Origin: Sphaerisporangium fuscum
GTDB lineage: Bacteria; Actinomycetota; Actinomycetes; Streptosporangiales; Streptosporangiaceae
Length of the DNA stretch: 64,000 nt
Direction: 5' to 3'
NCBI RefSeq assembly: GCF_018531465.1
Contig: NZ_JAHDTF010000005.1
Span: 186,001 to 250,000, forward strand
A program made the position numbers and the translations under genes. Below are positions 26,423 to 36,040 of this stretch, piece by piece. The notes below the pieces were generated by a model. The model had not been told where the DNA came from. It ran no database searches and saw only the letters and a list, made by a program, of their open reading frames with translations. Position 1 is the stretch's first letter. Every line of letters starts with the position of its first letter.

Positions 26423-28744
26423 ATGCCAAACTGGAAACCAGTGACTGCGACCACATCACCATCGCGGCGACCAGGGCCGATCCTGAGCCGCCTGCTCGCC
26501 ATGCCCGCACGCCGGGAGCGTGTCACCCATGTAGAGCACGTTCCCGCACGTCAGCCAGGTCATGTGTGCTGGCCGGAATGGGTCGGCGAACTGCTTGTCA
26601 GCCGTCTGCGAAATCAGGGCGTCGAGGGCCTGTGGGAACACCAGGCAGAGGCCGCCGAGCTGGCACACCGTGGCCAAAACGTGATCATCTCCACTGGAAC
26701 GGCCTCGGGAAAATCTCTCGCCTACCTGGTGCCGGCCGTGTCGGAGATACTCTCCGGGGGTAGCGTCCTCTACCTCACACCGACCAAGGCGCTGGCCGCC
26801 GACCAGTTGCGCGCGGTCCGGGGGCTCAAGCTCGCCCAGGTGCGCGCCGCCACCTACGACGGCGACACCCCGCCCGACGAGCGACAGTGGGTCCGCCGGA
26901 ACGCCAACTACGTGCTGACCAACCCCGACATGCTCCACCGGTCGATGCTGCCCCACCATTCGGCGTGGACGTCGTTCTGGCGGCGGCTCAAGGTGGTGAT
27001 CGTCGACGAGTGCCACGGCTACCGAGGCGTCTTCGGCTCGCACGTGGCCCAGATCTTGCGCCGCCTGCGCCGGATCTGCGGCAAATACGGCTCCCGGCCG
27101 GTGTTCATCCTCGTCTCGGCCACAGTGAGCGACCCCGCGGCCTCCGCGATGCGCCTGACGGGCCTTGAGATGGCCGAGGTGACCACGGACGCCTCTCCTA
27201 GGGGTTCCACCACCTTCGCCCTGTGGGAGCCGCCTCTGACGGACCTGCGGGGCGAGAGCGGCGCCCCGGTACGACGCACCGTGACCGCCGAGACCGCCGA
27301 CCTGCTGAGCGACCTGGTGGTCGACGACGTGAGAACCCTGGCGTTCGTCCGCTCCCGCCGGGCCGCCGAGACCGTGTCGCTGATCGCCCGGGGGCACCTG
27401 GAGGAGATCTCGCCCGAGTTGCCGGCGCGGGTGGCGGCCTACCGCGCCGGGTATCTGTCCGAAGACCGGCGCATGCTCGAGAAGGGGCTGCGCTCGGGCG
27501 AGATCATGGGCTTGGCCACGACCAACGCCCTGGAACTCGGCATCGACGTGTCCGGCCTCGACGCCGTACTGATCGCCGGCTGGCCGGGCACGCGGGCGTC
27601 CCTGTGGCAGCAGGCGGGCCGTGCCGGACGGGACGGCCAGGACGCGCTCGCGGTGCTGATCGCGCGGGACGACCCTCTCGACACCTACCTCGTGCACCAT
27701 CCCGAGGCGCTCTTCGGGCAGCCGGTCGAGGCCATCGTGCTCGACCCGGACAACCCGTATGTCCTCGGCCCCCACCTGTGCGCCGCGGCAGCCGAGATTC
27801 CGCTCACCGAGGCGGACCTGCCCGTGTTCGGGCCCTCGGCGGAGACGGTGCTGGACGATCTCGTGCAGCAGGGCATGCTGCGGCGACGCGCCCAGGGATG
27901 GTTCTGGACCCGGCGGGAGCGCGCCGCGAACCTCGCCGACATCAGAGGATCGGGCGGGCCTCCCGTCCAGGTCGTGGAGTCCTCGACCGGGCGACTGCTC
28001 GGCACCGTGGACGAGCCCTCCGCCCACTCCTCGGTGCACACGGGCGCGGTGTACCTCCACCAGGGTGAGACCTATCTGGTCGAGATGCTGGACCTGGACG
28101 CCGAGGTCGCCCTCGTCACGCAGGCCAGCCCCGACTATTCGACCTTCGCCAGGGACGTGACCGACATCTCGGTGCTCGAGTCGCTTCGATCTCATCCCCT
28201 CGGGCCTGGAGAGCTGCACTTCGGCACCGTCGAGGTGACGCGGCAGGTGGTCTCGTTCCTGAAGCGCCGGGTCCAGACCGGGGAGGTCCTCGGGGAAGAA
28301 CCCCTCGACCTGCCGCCCCGCACCCTGCGGACCAGAGCGGTGTGGTGGACCCTGCCCGACGACGTGCTCGCCCCCCTGCGCGCCGAGGGCCTCGACCTCG
28401 GCGGGGCCGCCCACGCGGCCGAACACGCCTCCATCGGCCTGCTCCCGCTGTTCGCCACCTGCGACCGCTGGGACATCGGTGGCGTCTCCACCGAACTGCA
28501 CATGGACACCGGTCTTCTCACCGTCTTCGTGTACGACGGCCACGAGGGCGGCGCCGGCTTCGCCGAACGCGGCTACGCCCGCGCCCTCGACTGGCTCACG
28601 GCCACCCGCGAAGCCATCGCGTCCTGCGAATGCGAACGCGGCTGCCCATCCTGCATACAGTCCCCCAAGTGCGGCAACGGCAACGAACCCCTGGACAAGC
28701 AAGGCGCCATCCAACTCCTCGACACCCTCCTTCCGCCTCTCTGA
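26423..28744 (+). CDS. DEAD/DEAH-box helicase of the YprA/MrfA type with C-terminal Cys cluster
   Basis: 773 aa. Walker A STGTASGKS (91-98), DECH (195-198), motif III LVSATVSDP, and motifs V/VI ATTNALELGIDVSGL and QQAGRAGRDGQ are present. The C-terminal domain (DUF1998-like) ends with four cysteines in CECERGCPSC and SPKCGNG, the metal-binding signature of MrfA/YprA helicases implicated in DNA repair. The start is uncertain: this ATG has only a weak ribosome site, and in-frame ATG codons lie both upstream and downstream. Divergent from bldG, as in Streptomyces. Confidence 0.92.
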   Translation: MPNWKPVTATTSPSRRPGPILSRLLAMPARRERVTHVEHVPARQPGHVCWPEWVGELLVSRLRNQGVEGLWEHQAEAAELAHRGQNVIISTGTASGKSLAYLVPAVSEILSGGSVLYLTPTKALAADQLRAVRGLKLAQVRAATYDGDTPPDERQWVRRNANYVLTNPDMLHRSMLPHHSAWTSFWRRLKVVIVDECHGYRGVFGSHVAQILRRLRRICGKYGSRPVFILVSATVSDPAASAMRLTGLEMAEVTTDASPRGSTTFALWEPPLTDLRGESGAPVRRTVTAETADLLSDLVVDDVRTLAFVRSRRAAETVSLIARGHLEEISPELPARVAAYRAGYLSEDRRMLEKGLRSGEIMGLATTNALELGIDVSGLDAVLIAGWPGTRASLWQQAGRAGRDGQDALAVLIARDDPLDTYLVHHPEALFGQPVEAIVLDPDNPYVLGPHLCAAAAEIPLTEADLPVFGPSAETVLDDLVQQGMLRRRAQGWFWTRRERAANLADIRGSGGPPVQVVESSTGRLLGTVDEPSAHSSVHTGAVYLHQGETYLVEMLDLDAEVALVTQASPDYSTFARDVTDISVLESLRSHPLGPGELHFGTVEVTRQVVSFLKRRVQTGEVLGEEPLDLPPRTLRTRAVWWTLPDDVLAPLRAEGLDLGGAAHAAEHASIGLLPLFATCDRWDIGGVSTELHMDTGLLTVFVYDGHEGGAGFAERGYARALDWLTATREAIASCECERGCPSCIQSPKCGNGNEPLDKQGAIQLLDTLLPPL

Positions 28745-28890
28745 CCACCCAACCTGACCTGCCACCCGACCCGCCCACCTCCCCACCCGGATGAGAGCGA
28801 CCAGGGGCCGACACGCGCCCACCCGGCCACCCACCTCCTAGGGCCAGCACGTGCCCACGCCGTCCGCCCACCTCCCCACCTGCGTGAGGG

Positions 28891-29325
28891 CTACCTGGGG
28901 CCGGCACGTGAGTCAGCGAGGGCGAACCGGGGTCCTAAACCAGGAAGCGAGAGTCTGACGCTCACTCGTACGTCCACCACCCCGTCGCGGACCACGCACC
29001 TCACCAGGCTGGCATGGTTGGCACCGGCAAGATCGCGTGCGCGGAGGCAGGCCCGTTCCGGAGCGGCGAGGGCGTGAGCCGCACCGGCGAGAGCACTGAG
29101 ATCGGCCGCGGACTGCGCGCGATGGCGTGCGACTCGAGCCGAGCCGACGAACAGCACCGTTCCGGCGAGAAACCAGATCAGCACCACCCCCGCGAGCACC
29201 CATACGGTGCCCGAACCGCGATCCCCTCCCGTACTGATCCGCCGACGAGCCACGTCGAGGAGGCGGCCGAGCCTTGAGCCAAGGCGAAGCCTGCGAATCC
29301 GTACAAGAAGCGCAACGAACATCAC
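28891..29325 (-). CDS. TadG-like pilus-assembly protein (Rv3654c-type)
   Basis: 144 aa, GTG (followed at once by ATG) overlapping the stop of the TadE-like gene. It begins with a basic stretch, then GDRGSGTVWVLAGVVLIWFLAG, a Flp/TadG-type pilin-like transmembrane segment. Beyond it is an Ala/Arg-rich helical part (RHRAQSAADLSALAGAAHAL) typical of the actinobacterial helicase/secretion-neighbourhood TadE-like family. The two Cys in the C-terminal part could be disulfide-bonded. Last gene of the leftward tad locus. Confidence 0.82.
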   Translation of the reverse strand: MMFVALLVRIRRLRLGSRLGRLLDVARRRISTGGDRGSGTVWVLAGVVLIWFLAGTVLFVGSARVARHRAQSAADLSALAGAAHALAAPERACLRARDLAGANHASLVRCVVRDGVVDVRVSVRLSLPGLGPRFALADSRAGPR

Positions 29326-29702
29326 GGCACGTCCTCGAGAGCATGGCCGCCCGCAGGAAACGAGCCGACGGCTCCGGGTTCGTTGGGGGACGCGGCAGAG
29401 GCACCGACCTGGACAGGCGGTAACGCGAACCCCCAGCTGGGCCGGATCGAGCTTGAAACGGTGACGCGGCTCAGCTCCGCTTCATGCACGACCGATACAG
29501 CGGAACCGGGAGGTGCCGCACGCCTGGCCGCGAGACGGACAGCATCGAGCGACTCGCCCCTGGCCGCGGCCCTGGCACCGGCCCGGGCGGCATCGACACA
29601 CTCCAGCTGGGCCTGCACGGCGGCGACCGCCCAGAGAGCCGCCCCCAACAGCAGAGCGAGCGACGGAAGAGCCACAGCGATTTCAGCCGTCACCGAGCCC
29701 AT
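29322..29702 (-). CDS. TadE-family minor pilin
   Basis: 126 aa from the ATG directly before the pilin motif. Gly-SVTAE gives the prepilin-peptidase context with Glu at +5, followed by a hydrophobic helix (IAVALPSLALLLGAALWAV) and the conserved CVDAARAGARAAARGE. The frame stays open upstream to 29909, giving a longer Gly/Arg-rich N terminus; I consider this less likely because it is low-complexity, but the short form has almost no leader, so the start is unsettled. Overlaps the TadG-like gene as ATGA. Confidence 0.8.
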   Translation of the reverse strand: MGSVTAEIAVALPSLALLLGAALWAVAAVQAQLECVDAARAGARAAARGESLDAVRLAARRAAPPGSAVSVVHEAELSRVTVSSSIRPSWGFALPPVQVGASAASPNEPGAVGSFPAGGHALEDVP

Positions 29703-30345
29703 GTCGCTTCGCCCTGATCTCCCTGTCCCACCACTACTTCCACCAAACCCGCCGCCACCCGAGCCCGCCCGCCCACGCCGTCCCTCCCCTTCACCCCCTC
29801 TACTGCCTTGACCTCGTTCAGGCTCTCCATGCCCTTTGTGCCACTCCACGCACTCCGCCCCTCCCGTCCTCCGCCCCGGCACGCACTCCTGTTCAGGGCT
29901 CTCTGTCATCCGCCGTTCACGACCTCACTCCCGTGCCGGCTCTTCGCTGCCGCCCGGCCTGACTCAGATCTCGGACACCAAGGCCGTCAAGGGCATCGTC
30001 GAGAGCCGACTGACCACCACTGGCCCCCCACGTGCCCCCGCCAGACCCCTGTCGGCGCCTCCGACTTTCCTTGGGAGTGACGTCCTGGGCCGCCCCCTCG
30101 TACATCCGGAAGCACGCCCGGGTGTACCTACTGAGGCGGTCCTCCTGGTCGTCCAGGCCGGCCACCCCTCCGCCTCGCTCAGGCTGTTCACTTGGCTCGG
30201 TTCCTCGGCCTCCAGAGGTCGTTGCGGCTGTTCATGCCCTCGCACCCCCGTATCGTCCAACCTCTTCTTGCCCTTCAGGTGTGCCAGGGCGGCTGAGGGC
30301 GGGGCGCGGCGGTGGAGTGGCGCTCGCCACCGTGCCCCGCCGCGG
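29703..30345. other. interval between tadE-like and Flp-like pilin genes, no recognised gene
   Basis: About 640 bp. The first ~200 bp could be the N-terminal extension of the TadE-like frame. The remainder (29910-30345) carries only low-quality frames with weak GC3 bias and no recognisable motif. I see no RNA gene or strong hairpin. Confidence 0.45.
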
Positions 30346-30642
30346 TCACCCTGCGAGCTGTAGAGCTCGACCGATGACGTCGGAGAGCATCTTGCGTACT
30401 TCCGGGCTGCTGACGATCTTGAACAGGAGGCCGGCGAAGGCGCAGGCCGCGATGGTGCCGACCGCGTATTCGGCCGTGGACATGCCTGCCTCCGAGCGCG
30501 CGCGGGCCACAGCACTGACCCTGCGCACGCAGTCTTCGGCCTGTCTCCGCCAGTTGTGAACCAGCCGCCTTACCTCCAGCGTCTTCCTGATCAGCATCCG
30601 CCCCAAAGTGCTCCGGCCGCGAACTTCAACCGACCTGCGCAT
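30346..30642 (-). CDS. Flp-type pilin (DUF4244)
   Basis: 98 aa, ATG with the strong ribosome site AGGGGAGG upstream. A long basic N-terminal leader ends at EAG, followed by MSTAEYAVGTIAACAFAGLLF: prepilin cleavage after Gly with Glu at +5, then a single hydrophobic helix. This is the actinobacterial DUF4244 pilin of tad loci and probably the major pilin. The leader is about 53 residues, longer than usual, so an internal start is possible. Confidence 0.88.
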   Translation of the reverse strand: MRRSVEVRGRSTLGRMLIRKTLEVRRLVHNWRRQAEDCVRRVSAVARARSEAGMSTAEYAVGTIAACAFAGLLFKIVSSPEVRKMLSDVIGRALQLAG

Positions 30643-31469
30643 CCGACCTCCCCTTGTCGTGTCGCCGCTCTACGGAGGATCCGCAGCGGCCCGAACAGGC
30701 AGGATCAGATTGGCCTAGCGGCGAAGCCCAAGAATCAGCCGAACGAGATTCTGTGGACAACTTCACCCAATACCGCGACGCCTGTGGATAAGTGGATTAC
30801 TTCCAATCGCGAGAAGGTTCAGGACGACCTCTGAACGAGAGCATGTCTCCGTCAGCCACCCCCTTGCACAGGGTGGTCAAGAGGGATTCCCTTTGCTCTC
30901 GGGCGATCACACCGGACCAGCGTCGCGCCAACGGGCGCTGCCCGCTCTACAAGCCGGCATAACGCGAAAAATCCGCGGACAGAGGTACGGCAGGGACCGA
31001 AGGGTACGACGGGAAGGCCCAGTGGTGAAAGGGGAAGATCTCTTCTTCCCTGAGGTCAACGGCCACCTTGGCCACCTGATCGATCATCTCGGGTTCGCTC
31101 AACACCGCCGCGTGTCGGCACCGTATCCGGCGCACCTTTCCTTGCGGACGCGGTACCGAAATAGCGCCACGACGACAAGCGAAAAGAGTCATTCGAAACG
31201 GCAACAAAGCGGAGAAGGACCTTCTCGAAAGCGACAAACCTGAGAAACAGCCGTCCGAAAGACAACTCCCCCAGCGCCCAAGACGGACACGGTCAGCCGA
31301 TGCGTCGGCCGAGGGATGACAAATGATCCCCAGGTGCGCTGACCGGCGCTGACGATGACCCGGCGGCGATGACCGCGACGACCTGTGAGCAGGTGCGTGT
31401 AAGGTCTGGCTGCCCTGCTTCCAGGGGGTGGCCACCCTGGTCTCTCAGGCGTCTTCACAGGGGGCTAGA
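30643..31469. other. 827-bp interval within the tad locus, no recognised gene
   Basis: Upstream region of the Flp-like pilin gene. GC is lower than in the flanks, and DnaA-box-like TGTGGATAAG and TGTGGACAAC occur near 30755-30790, but too few and too scattered for an origin. A small dyad GGGAAGA/TCTTCCC lies near 31032-31050. Open frames have poor codon bias. It presumably carries the promoter of the pilin gene. Confidence 0.5.
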
Positions 31470-32483
31470 TCAACCGAATACCTGGTCCGCCAATCCTGCG
31501 ACGACCGGAATGATGCCCAGGAAGACGAAGGCGGGCAGGAAGCACAACCCGAGGGGGGCGACCACCTGGACTCCCGCTCGCCGTGCGGCGGCGGAGGAGG
31601 CCGACCTTGTCTCCTGGCGGGCGTCGTTGGCCAGTCTGGACAGCACATCGGCGACCGGAGCACCGCTGACCGCGGCACGGGCCATGCCACGGGCGAACGC
31701 GGCGAGCGGGCGGTCGGTTTCCAGCGCCGACCAGGCGGACTCCGGGCGCGCACCGAGGCGCAACTGGCCGTTGACCCATGCCAGGCGCTCCCCCAGCGGC
31801 CCTCCCACCGCCTCCGACGTCACCTCCACCGCGCCGCTCACCGGCTGACCGGCGCGTAGACAGGCGACCATGAGGTCGGCCGCGAACGGCAGATCAGTGC
31901 TGATGCGAGCCTGTCGCCGCCGCACCTCTCCCGGCTCCCGGCGGCGCCGGACCACGACCACGACCACACCGATGCCGGCGCCGCCGATCAGGCCTGGCAG
32001 TCCCCCGATGAAAAGAAACCCGCCCACAGCGGCCGACAGGACCGTAAGCACCTCACCGAGCCGCTGCTGCCGCACACCGCCGTCGTCTGGACGCATGGAT
32101 CGATCACCGACAGGAAAGCGCCGGATGCGCCCTGATCCGCCTGCGCGCCCTTGGCTCAGCAGGCCGGGGTGCGAGGCTAGGAGCAGAGGGTCACCAGGGT
32201 GATGAGGGACGCGTCGGCGCAAGCGGTGATCCTCCCGTTCACTCCTCTGCCGCCCAGCCCATAGGGCAGGAGGGTCGGACGAGTGACCCCAGCCCCCGTC
32301 TGCTCCCGCCCACCCCGAAGGCGCTCCTGTTTCCGCGCCCGCTCCAGCCGTGTCGAGGGCGTCAGGCCAATCCGACGGAGGCCGCTGGTCATGGAGGCGG
32401 GCCAGCCGCTCGGTTGCGTCCCAGGGCGTGAGCCACAGCCAGGTCGCCAGGGCGGCCAGCCCTGCGGCTAACAAGAGGATCAT
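31470..32483 (-). CDS. TadC-like type II secretion system F-domain protein
   Basis: 337 aa. I chose the ATG with AAGGA upstream; a GTG 8 codons earlier is also possible. An N-terminal helix (MILLLAAGLAALATWLWL) is followed by an unusually long (~85 aa) Arg/Gly/Ser-rich linker, a second hydrophobic stretch, and a clear T2SSF domain (LPFAADLMVACLRAGQPVSG, RGMARAAVSGAPVADVLSRL) ending in a membrane segment. It forms the inner-membrane platform of the pilus with the TadB-like protein. The odd linker raises the possibility of a compensated frameshift or an insertion. Confidence 0.85.
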   Translation of the reverse strand: MILLLAAGLAALATWLWLTPWDATERLARLHDQRPPSDWPDALDTAGAGAETGAPSGWAGADGGWGHSSDPPALWAGRQRSEREDHRLRRRVPHHPGDPLLLASHPGLLSQGRAGGSGRIRRFPVGDRSMRPDDGGVRQQRLGEVLTVLSAAVGGFLFIGGLPGLIGGAGIGVVVVVVRRRREPGEVRRRQARISTDLPFAADLMVACLRAGQPVSGAVEVTSEAVGGPLGERLAWVNGQLRLGARPESAWSALETDRPLAAFARGMARAAVSGAPVADVLSRLANDARQETRSASSAAARRAGVQVVAPLGLCFLPAFVFLGIIPVVAGLADQVFG

Positions 32484-32508
32484 GCCGATCGTCCTTCTGT
32501 CGTCCACG

Positions 32509-32803
32509 CCTCATAGATCGTTAGAGGCTGCTTCACCGGTTTCGAATGACCTCCCCGGTCCTGCTCCGGTTTCGTCGTACAGCCGAGTCATGCCGGGCTG
32601 GGCAGTGACGCCGTCGCACCCGGGGCCCTGCCCGTGCGCTCGGGGTGCCCGCTACGCCGCCTCATAGATCGTTAGAGGCTGCTTCACCGGTTTCGAATGA
32701 CCTCCCCGGTCCTGCTCCGGCCTCGTCGTACAGCCGAGTCATGCCGGGCTGGGCAACGACGCGTCGCACCCGGGGCCCTGCCCGTGCGCTCGGGGTGCCC
32801 GCT
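32509..32803. repeat. ~145-bp tandem duplication upstream of tadC
   Basis: Copy 1 (32509-32653) and copy 2 (32660-32803) begin CCTCATAGATCGTTAGAGGC and end GCTCGGGGTGCCCGCT, with a period of 151 bp and only a handful of differences (TTTCGTC/CCTCGTC; GCAGTGACGCCG/GCAACGACG-CG). It lies between the tadB stop and the tadC start. The near identity implies a recent duplication. Confidence 0.92.
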
Positions 32804-32898
32804 CCTGGTCGGACGGTCGTGTCGCCGGCGCCGCGGGTCCTGCTGGGACCTCGGGATCAAGGTCCGGTGTGCGCCCACTGCCCGCAGGGTCCGCCGGC

Positions 32899-33618
32899 TC
32901 AGGCGCCCGTACGTTCCGCACGGGCTACGAGACGGTTCGTCCATGCCACCCCGGCGAGGTCGAGCAGCACACCGACTGCGAGACACGCGAGGCCGGCCGG
33001 ACTGCCCACAAGGAAGGAAAAGGGGCGAAGTCCCAGACCTGCCGCGAGCAGCACCCCTAACACCGGGAGAACCGCGAGCAATCGGGCCGTGGAGCGCGGA
33101 CCGGCCAGTTGGGCGGCCACCTCCGCGCGATGAGCCTCGGCCTCTCTGAGGGATTGCCCGACGCGCTCTACCAACGCCGTCAGCCCTCCGCCCACGGTGA
33201 CGCTGACCCGCCAACACGCCGCGAGGCCTAAGAGCCCTTCCCCTCCGTGAGCGGGGACGGCGCCCTGGAGAGCCCCGGCGACGTCACCACCATCGCGAGC
33301 TGCGGCGATCACCGGACGCAGGACGGCAGGATCCGGTGGTTCGAGGGAGGAGGCCGCCCGTGCCATGGCTTCCCCAGGCGTGCGCCCGCTCGCGAGCTCA
33401 GCGACGATGGCCTGGCACAGCTCGATGGAGGTCCGTCTCCAGGCGGCGGCCAGGCGCCTTCGATCGGGCCGGCGGACCAGCCGTGTGAGGCGGGATGCCC
33501 ACCACCGTCGTCCGGCACCGGGCACGCGCGTGATCGACAGCAGCCGAATCGTCTCTGGATCGGGCGCCGTCCAGGCCAGGGCCGCGACCACGGCCAAGGC
33601 GACGGCCATCACAAGCAC
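32899..33618 (-). CDS. TadB-like type II secretion system F-domain protein
   Basis: 239 aa, GTG start with GGAAGGGA upstream. An N-terminal helix, a basic loop, then the T2SSF domain (LCQAIVAELASGRTPGEAMARA, AACWRVSVTVGGGLTALVERV) and two C-terminal membrane segments. Second platform protein of the Tad pilus machine, working with the TadA ATPase encoded upstream. Confidence 0.88.
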   Translation of the reverse strand: MLVMAVALAVVAALAWTAPDPETIRLLSITRVPGAGRRWWASRLTRLVRRPDRRRLAAAWRRTSIELCQAIVAELASGRTPGEAMARAASSLEPPDPAVLRPVIAAARDGGDVAGALQGAVPAHGGEGLLGLAACWRVSVTVGGGLTALVERVGQSLREAEAHRAEVAAQLAGPRSTARLLAVLPVLGVLLAAGLGLRPFSFLVGSPAGLACLAVGVLLDLAGVAWTNRLVARAERTGA

Positions 33619-33746
33619 TGCTCAATCCCTTCCGCTCCGTCGACAGCTTCATACGCCTCCCCCCATGCCGTTGTCCGATCTACGACCGTCGTAAGGGGCC
33701 GGAGAACGACCAGGTAGGCGTCCGGGACACCGGGCTGAAGAGGCGC

Positions 33747-34904
33747 TCACCCCGCTACCCCCGGGGCTCGGGTGAGGAGGCTGGGGAGGGCAGGGCCCGC
33801 TTCGGGTTCGCCGCGGGCGGGGAAGAGGAGGGCGGGGACGACGCGGACGAGGCCCGAGGAGGCGCGTTCGAGCACGCAGATCTCGGCGACCCGGCGCCGG
33901 CCGCCGCCGGGCTCGCGGACGACGTGGATCACCGCGTCGAGTGCCGCCGCGATCTGGCTGTGCACGGCCTCCCTGGTGAGCCCTGCCGCGCAGGCCAGCG
34001 CTTCCAGACGGGCGGGCACGTCGGCCGGGTTGTTGGCGTGCAGGGTGCCGCAGCCGCCGTCGTGCCCGGTGTTCAAAGCGGCCAGGAGGTCGACGACTTC
34101 GGCGCCTCGCACCTCTCCCACGACCAGCCGGTCGGGCCGCATGCGCAGCGCCTGCCGGACGAGGTCACGCAGGCTCACCCCGCCCGCGCCTTCGAGATTG
34201 GCGGGCCTGGTCTCGAGCCGGACGACATGGGGGTGGATCGGCCGCAGTTCCGAGGAGTCTTCCACGAGGAGCAGCCGCTCACCCGGGTCGGCCAGGGACA
34301 GCAGGCTCGACAGCAGAGTGGTCTTGCCGGTGCCCGTGCCTCCTGTCACCAGGAACGCCGATCGCGCGGCGACCATCGCACGGAGCGCCACCGCCCCCCG
34401 GCCGGGAACCAGCTCCTCCAGGGTGAAGGAGCGGCGTGGCGGAAGCCGGAGTGACAGGCAAGTGCCCTCGGGGGCGACAGGGGGCAGGATGGCGTGCAGC
34501 CGGACACCGCCGGACAGCCGGGCGTCGACATAGGGGGAGGCGTCGTCGAGGCGTCGCCCCGCGGCGGCGGCGAGCCGCCGAGCCAGCCTGCGGACCTCGT
34601 CGTCGTCGGCGAACGTGACCGGGGTACGCCGCAGGCCTCGCCCGTCGTCGATCCAGACCTCGCGGGCGCCGTTGACGAGCACATCGGTGACCTCGGGCTC
34701 GGCGAGGAGCGGCTCCAGCGGCCCCGCGCCGATCAGGTCGGCCCGCAGCGCGCGGGCCACCGCGAGGATCTCGGCGTCCCCCAGGACCGCCCGCTCCGCG
34801 CGGAGAGCGGCGGCCACCTGCGCGGCGGACGGCTCCGCTCCCGACCGGGCGAGCCGCACGCGGACGGCCTCGACGAGCTCCGGTGACACCGTGGCCCTGG
34901 TCAT
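33747..34904 (-). CDS. TadA/CpaF-type secretion ATPase
   Basis: 385 aa, ATG overlapping the stop of the Ssd-like gene (ATGA). GSPII_E/VirB11 ATPase with Walker A GGTGTGKTT, Asp box LLVEDSSELRP, Walker B MRPDRLVVGEVRGAEV and His box GHDGGCGTLHANN. It powers assembly of the pilus made from the Flp- and TadE-like pilins encoded downstream. No prepilin peptidase gene is present in the locus and it must lie elsewhere. Confidence 0.95.
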   Translation of the reverse strand: MTRATVSPELVEAVRVRLARSGAEPSAAQVAAALRAERAVLGDAEILAVARALRADLIGAGPLEPLLAEPEVTDVLVNGAREVWIDDGRGLRRTPVTFADDDEVRRLARRLAAAAGRRLDDASPYVDARLSGGVRLHAILPPVAPEGTCLSLRLPPRRSFTLEELVPGRGAVALRAMVAARSAFLVTGGTGTGKTTLLSSLLSLADPGERLLLVEDSSELRPIHPHVVRLETRPANLEGAGGVSLRDLVRQALRMRPDRLVVGEVRGAEVVDLLAALNTGHDGGCGTLHANNPADVPARLEALACAAGLTREAVHSQIAAALDAVIHVVREPGGGRRRVAEICVLERASSGLVRVVPALLFPARGEPEAGPALPSLLTRAPGVAG

Positions 34905-35941
34905 CGAGCCCCCAGGGTGGTGAGGAACTGGGCGCAGAAGCGGCCAAGGGGTGTGCGCTCGTTGAGCGGCGGGGCATCGCCTCGGTTGAGCGCTTCGGCG
35001 AGGCCGCGCTGGTCGGCCAGGAGGCCGAGGCACGGCACCCCGAGCGAGGTGGAGATGACGTCGGGGTGCAGCACGCCGTCGCGTACGACCGCTCCGAGGG
35101 CCGAGGTGTGCCTGCGCAGCTCGATCAGCAGCTGGGAGGCCGCCAGCACTCCTCTGACGTCGGCGGGCACGAGCACCAGGGTGGACGCCGCCCGGGACAG
35201 CGCTTCGGCGGCCGCGGGGCTCACGTGGCGGGGAAGGTCGACGACGATGAGATCGCATCCGCGGTGGGCCGCCTCCAGGACCGCGCGCATGGCTTCTGGA
35301 GGGATGGGTGGGGATTCGCCGCGATGCCAGGACAGGACTGTCAGCTCACCGACGGTGGGCAGCGCCTCCTGAAGCGCGGTGAAGCTCACCCGGCCTTCTC
35401 TTTCGACCACATCGGGCCACCTCGCTCCGGTGGCCTGCTCCTGGCCGAGGACGACGTCGATGCCGCCGCCGAGCGGGTCGGCGTCCACCAGGAGGGTGCG
35501 AAGCCCGCGGCGGGAACCGGCGAGGGCGAGGGATGTCGCCAGGACGCTGGCCCCCGCCCCGCCTCTGCCGCCGATGACGCACACCGTCTCGCCTGCTCTG
35601 ACCATGGGCTCGGAGGCCTCGGCGAATTCGTCGACCAGCTGTCTTTCGGCCTCCGGCAGCTCCAGGACCGCCTGTGCGCCGACGGCGACGCACCGCCGCC
35701 AGACGCCGGGATCGTCCGGAGTGCGCGTCACGAGCAGCACCCCGGGGCGCGGCGGTGGCCCGGTGGCCGCGAGCGAGTCGGCGGCGTCGGCTCCCACGAC
35801 GACGAGGGGCGCCCGCTTCCAGTAGGGCCGGGCATGGACGGGCGCGTGGGCCACGTCGATCTCCACGTCGGCGGCCGCCGCGATCCTCAAGAGATCGTCG
35901 AGGAGATCCTGGTCTTCGGTGATCACCAAGGGGCGGTTCAT
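34901..35941 (-). CDS. septum-site-determining/CpaE-like MinD-family protein (Ssd-like)
   Basis: 346 aa, ATG with GGAGG upstream. An N-terminal receiver-like region (PLVITEDQDLLDDLLRI) precedes a MinD/CpaE ATPase with a variant P-loop GGRGGAGAS (no canonical Lys in the final position) and LLVDADPLGGGID. The equivalent gene heads the tad locus in Streptomyces and in mycobacteria (Ssd). It may localise the pilus machine or affect septation. First gene of the leftward locus. Confidence 0.88.
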   Translation of the reverse strand: MNRPLVITEDQDLLDDLLRIAAAADVEIDVAHAPVHARPYWKRAPLVVVGADAADSLAATGPPPRPGVLLVTRTPDDPGVWRRCVAVGAQAVLELPEAERQLVDEFAEASEPMVRAGETVCVIGGRGGAGASVLATSLALAGSRRGLRTLLVDADPLGGGIDVVLGQEQATGARWPDVVEREGRVSFTALQEALPTVGELTVLSWHRGESPPIPPEAMRAVLEAAHRGCDLIVVDLPRHVSPAAAEALSRAASTLVLVPADVRGVLAASQLLIELRRHTSALGAVVRDGVLHPDVISTSLGVPCLGLLADQRGLAEALNRGDAPPLNERTPLGRFCAQFLTTLGAR

Positions 35942-36040
35942 GGGGGGCCTCCGTCTGTCGTCGGGAGACCCACCTTGCGGAATCTGGCACCGCCCCCGTC
36001 GCCCCGAACCGCGTTCTGTGGATAACCCTCGGAAGAGGGC

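Noticed and set aside
29910-30345. Extra pilin-like gene between the tadE-like and Flp-like genes
   Set aside because: Frames exist but have no pilin motif and weak GC3 bias.
30750-30830. DnaA-box-like TGTGGATAAG and similar words as an origin
   Set aside because: Only a few loosely matching words, no dnaA or dnaN gene nearby and no dense cluster.
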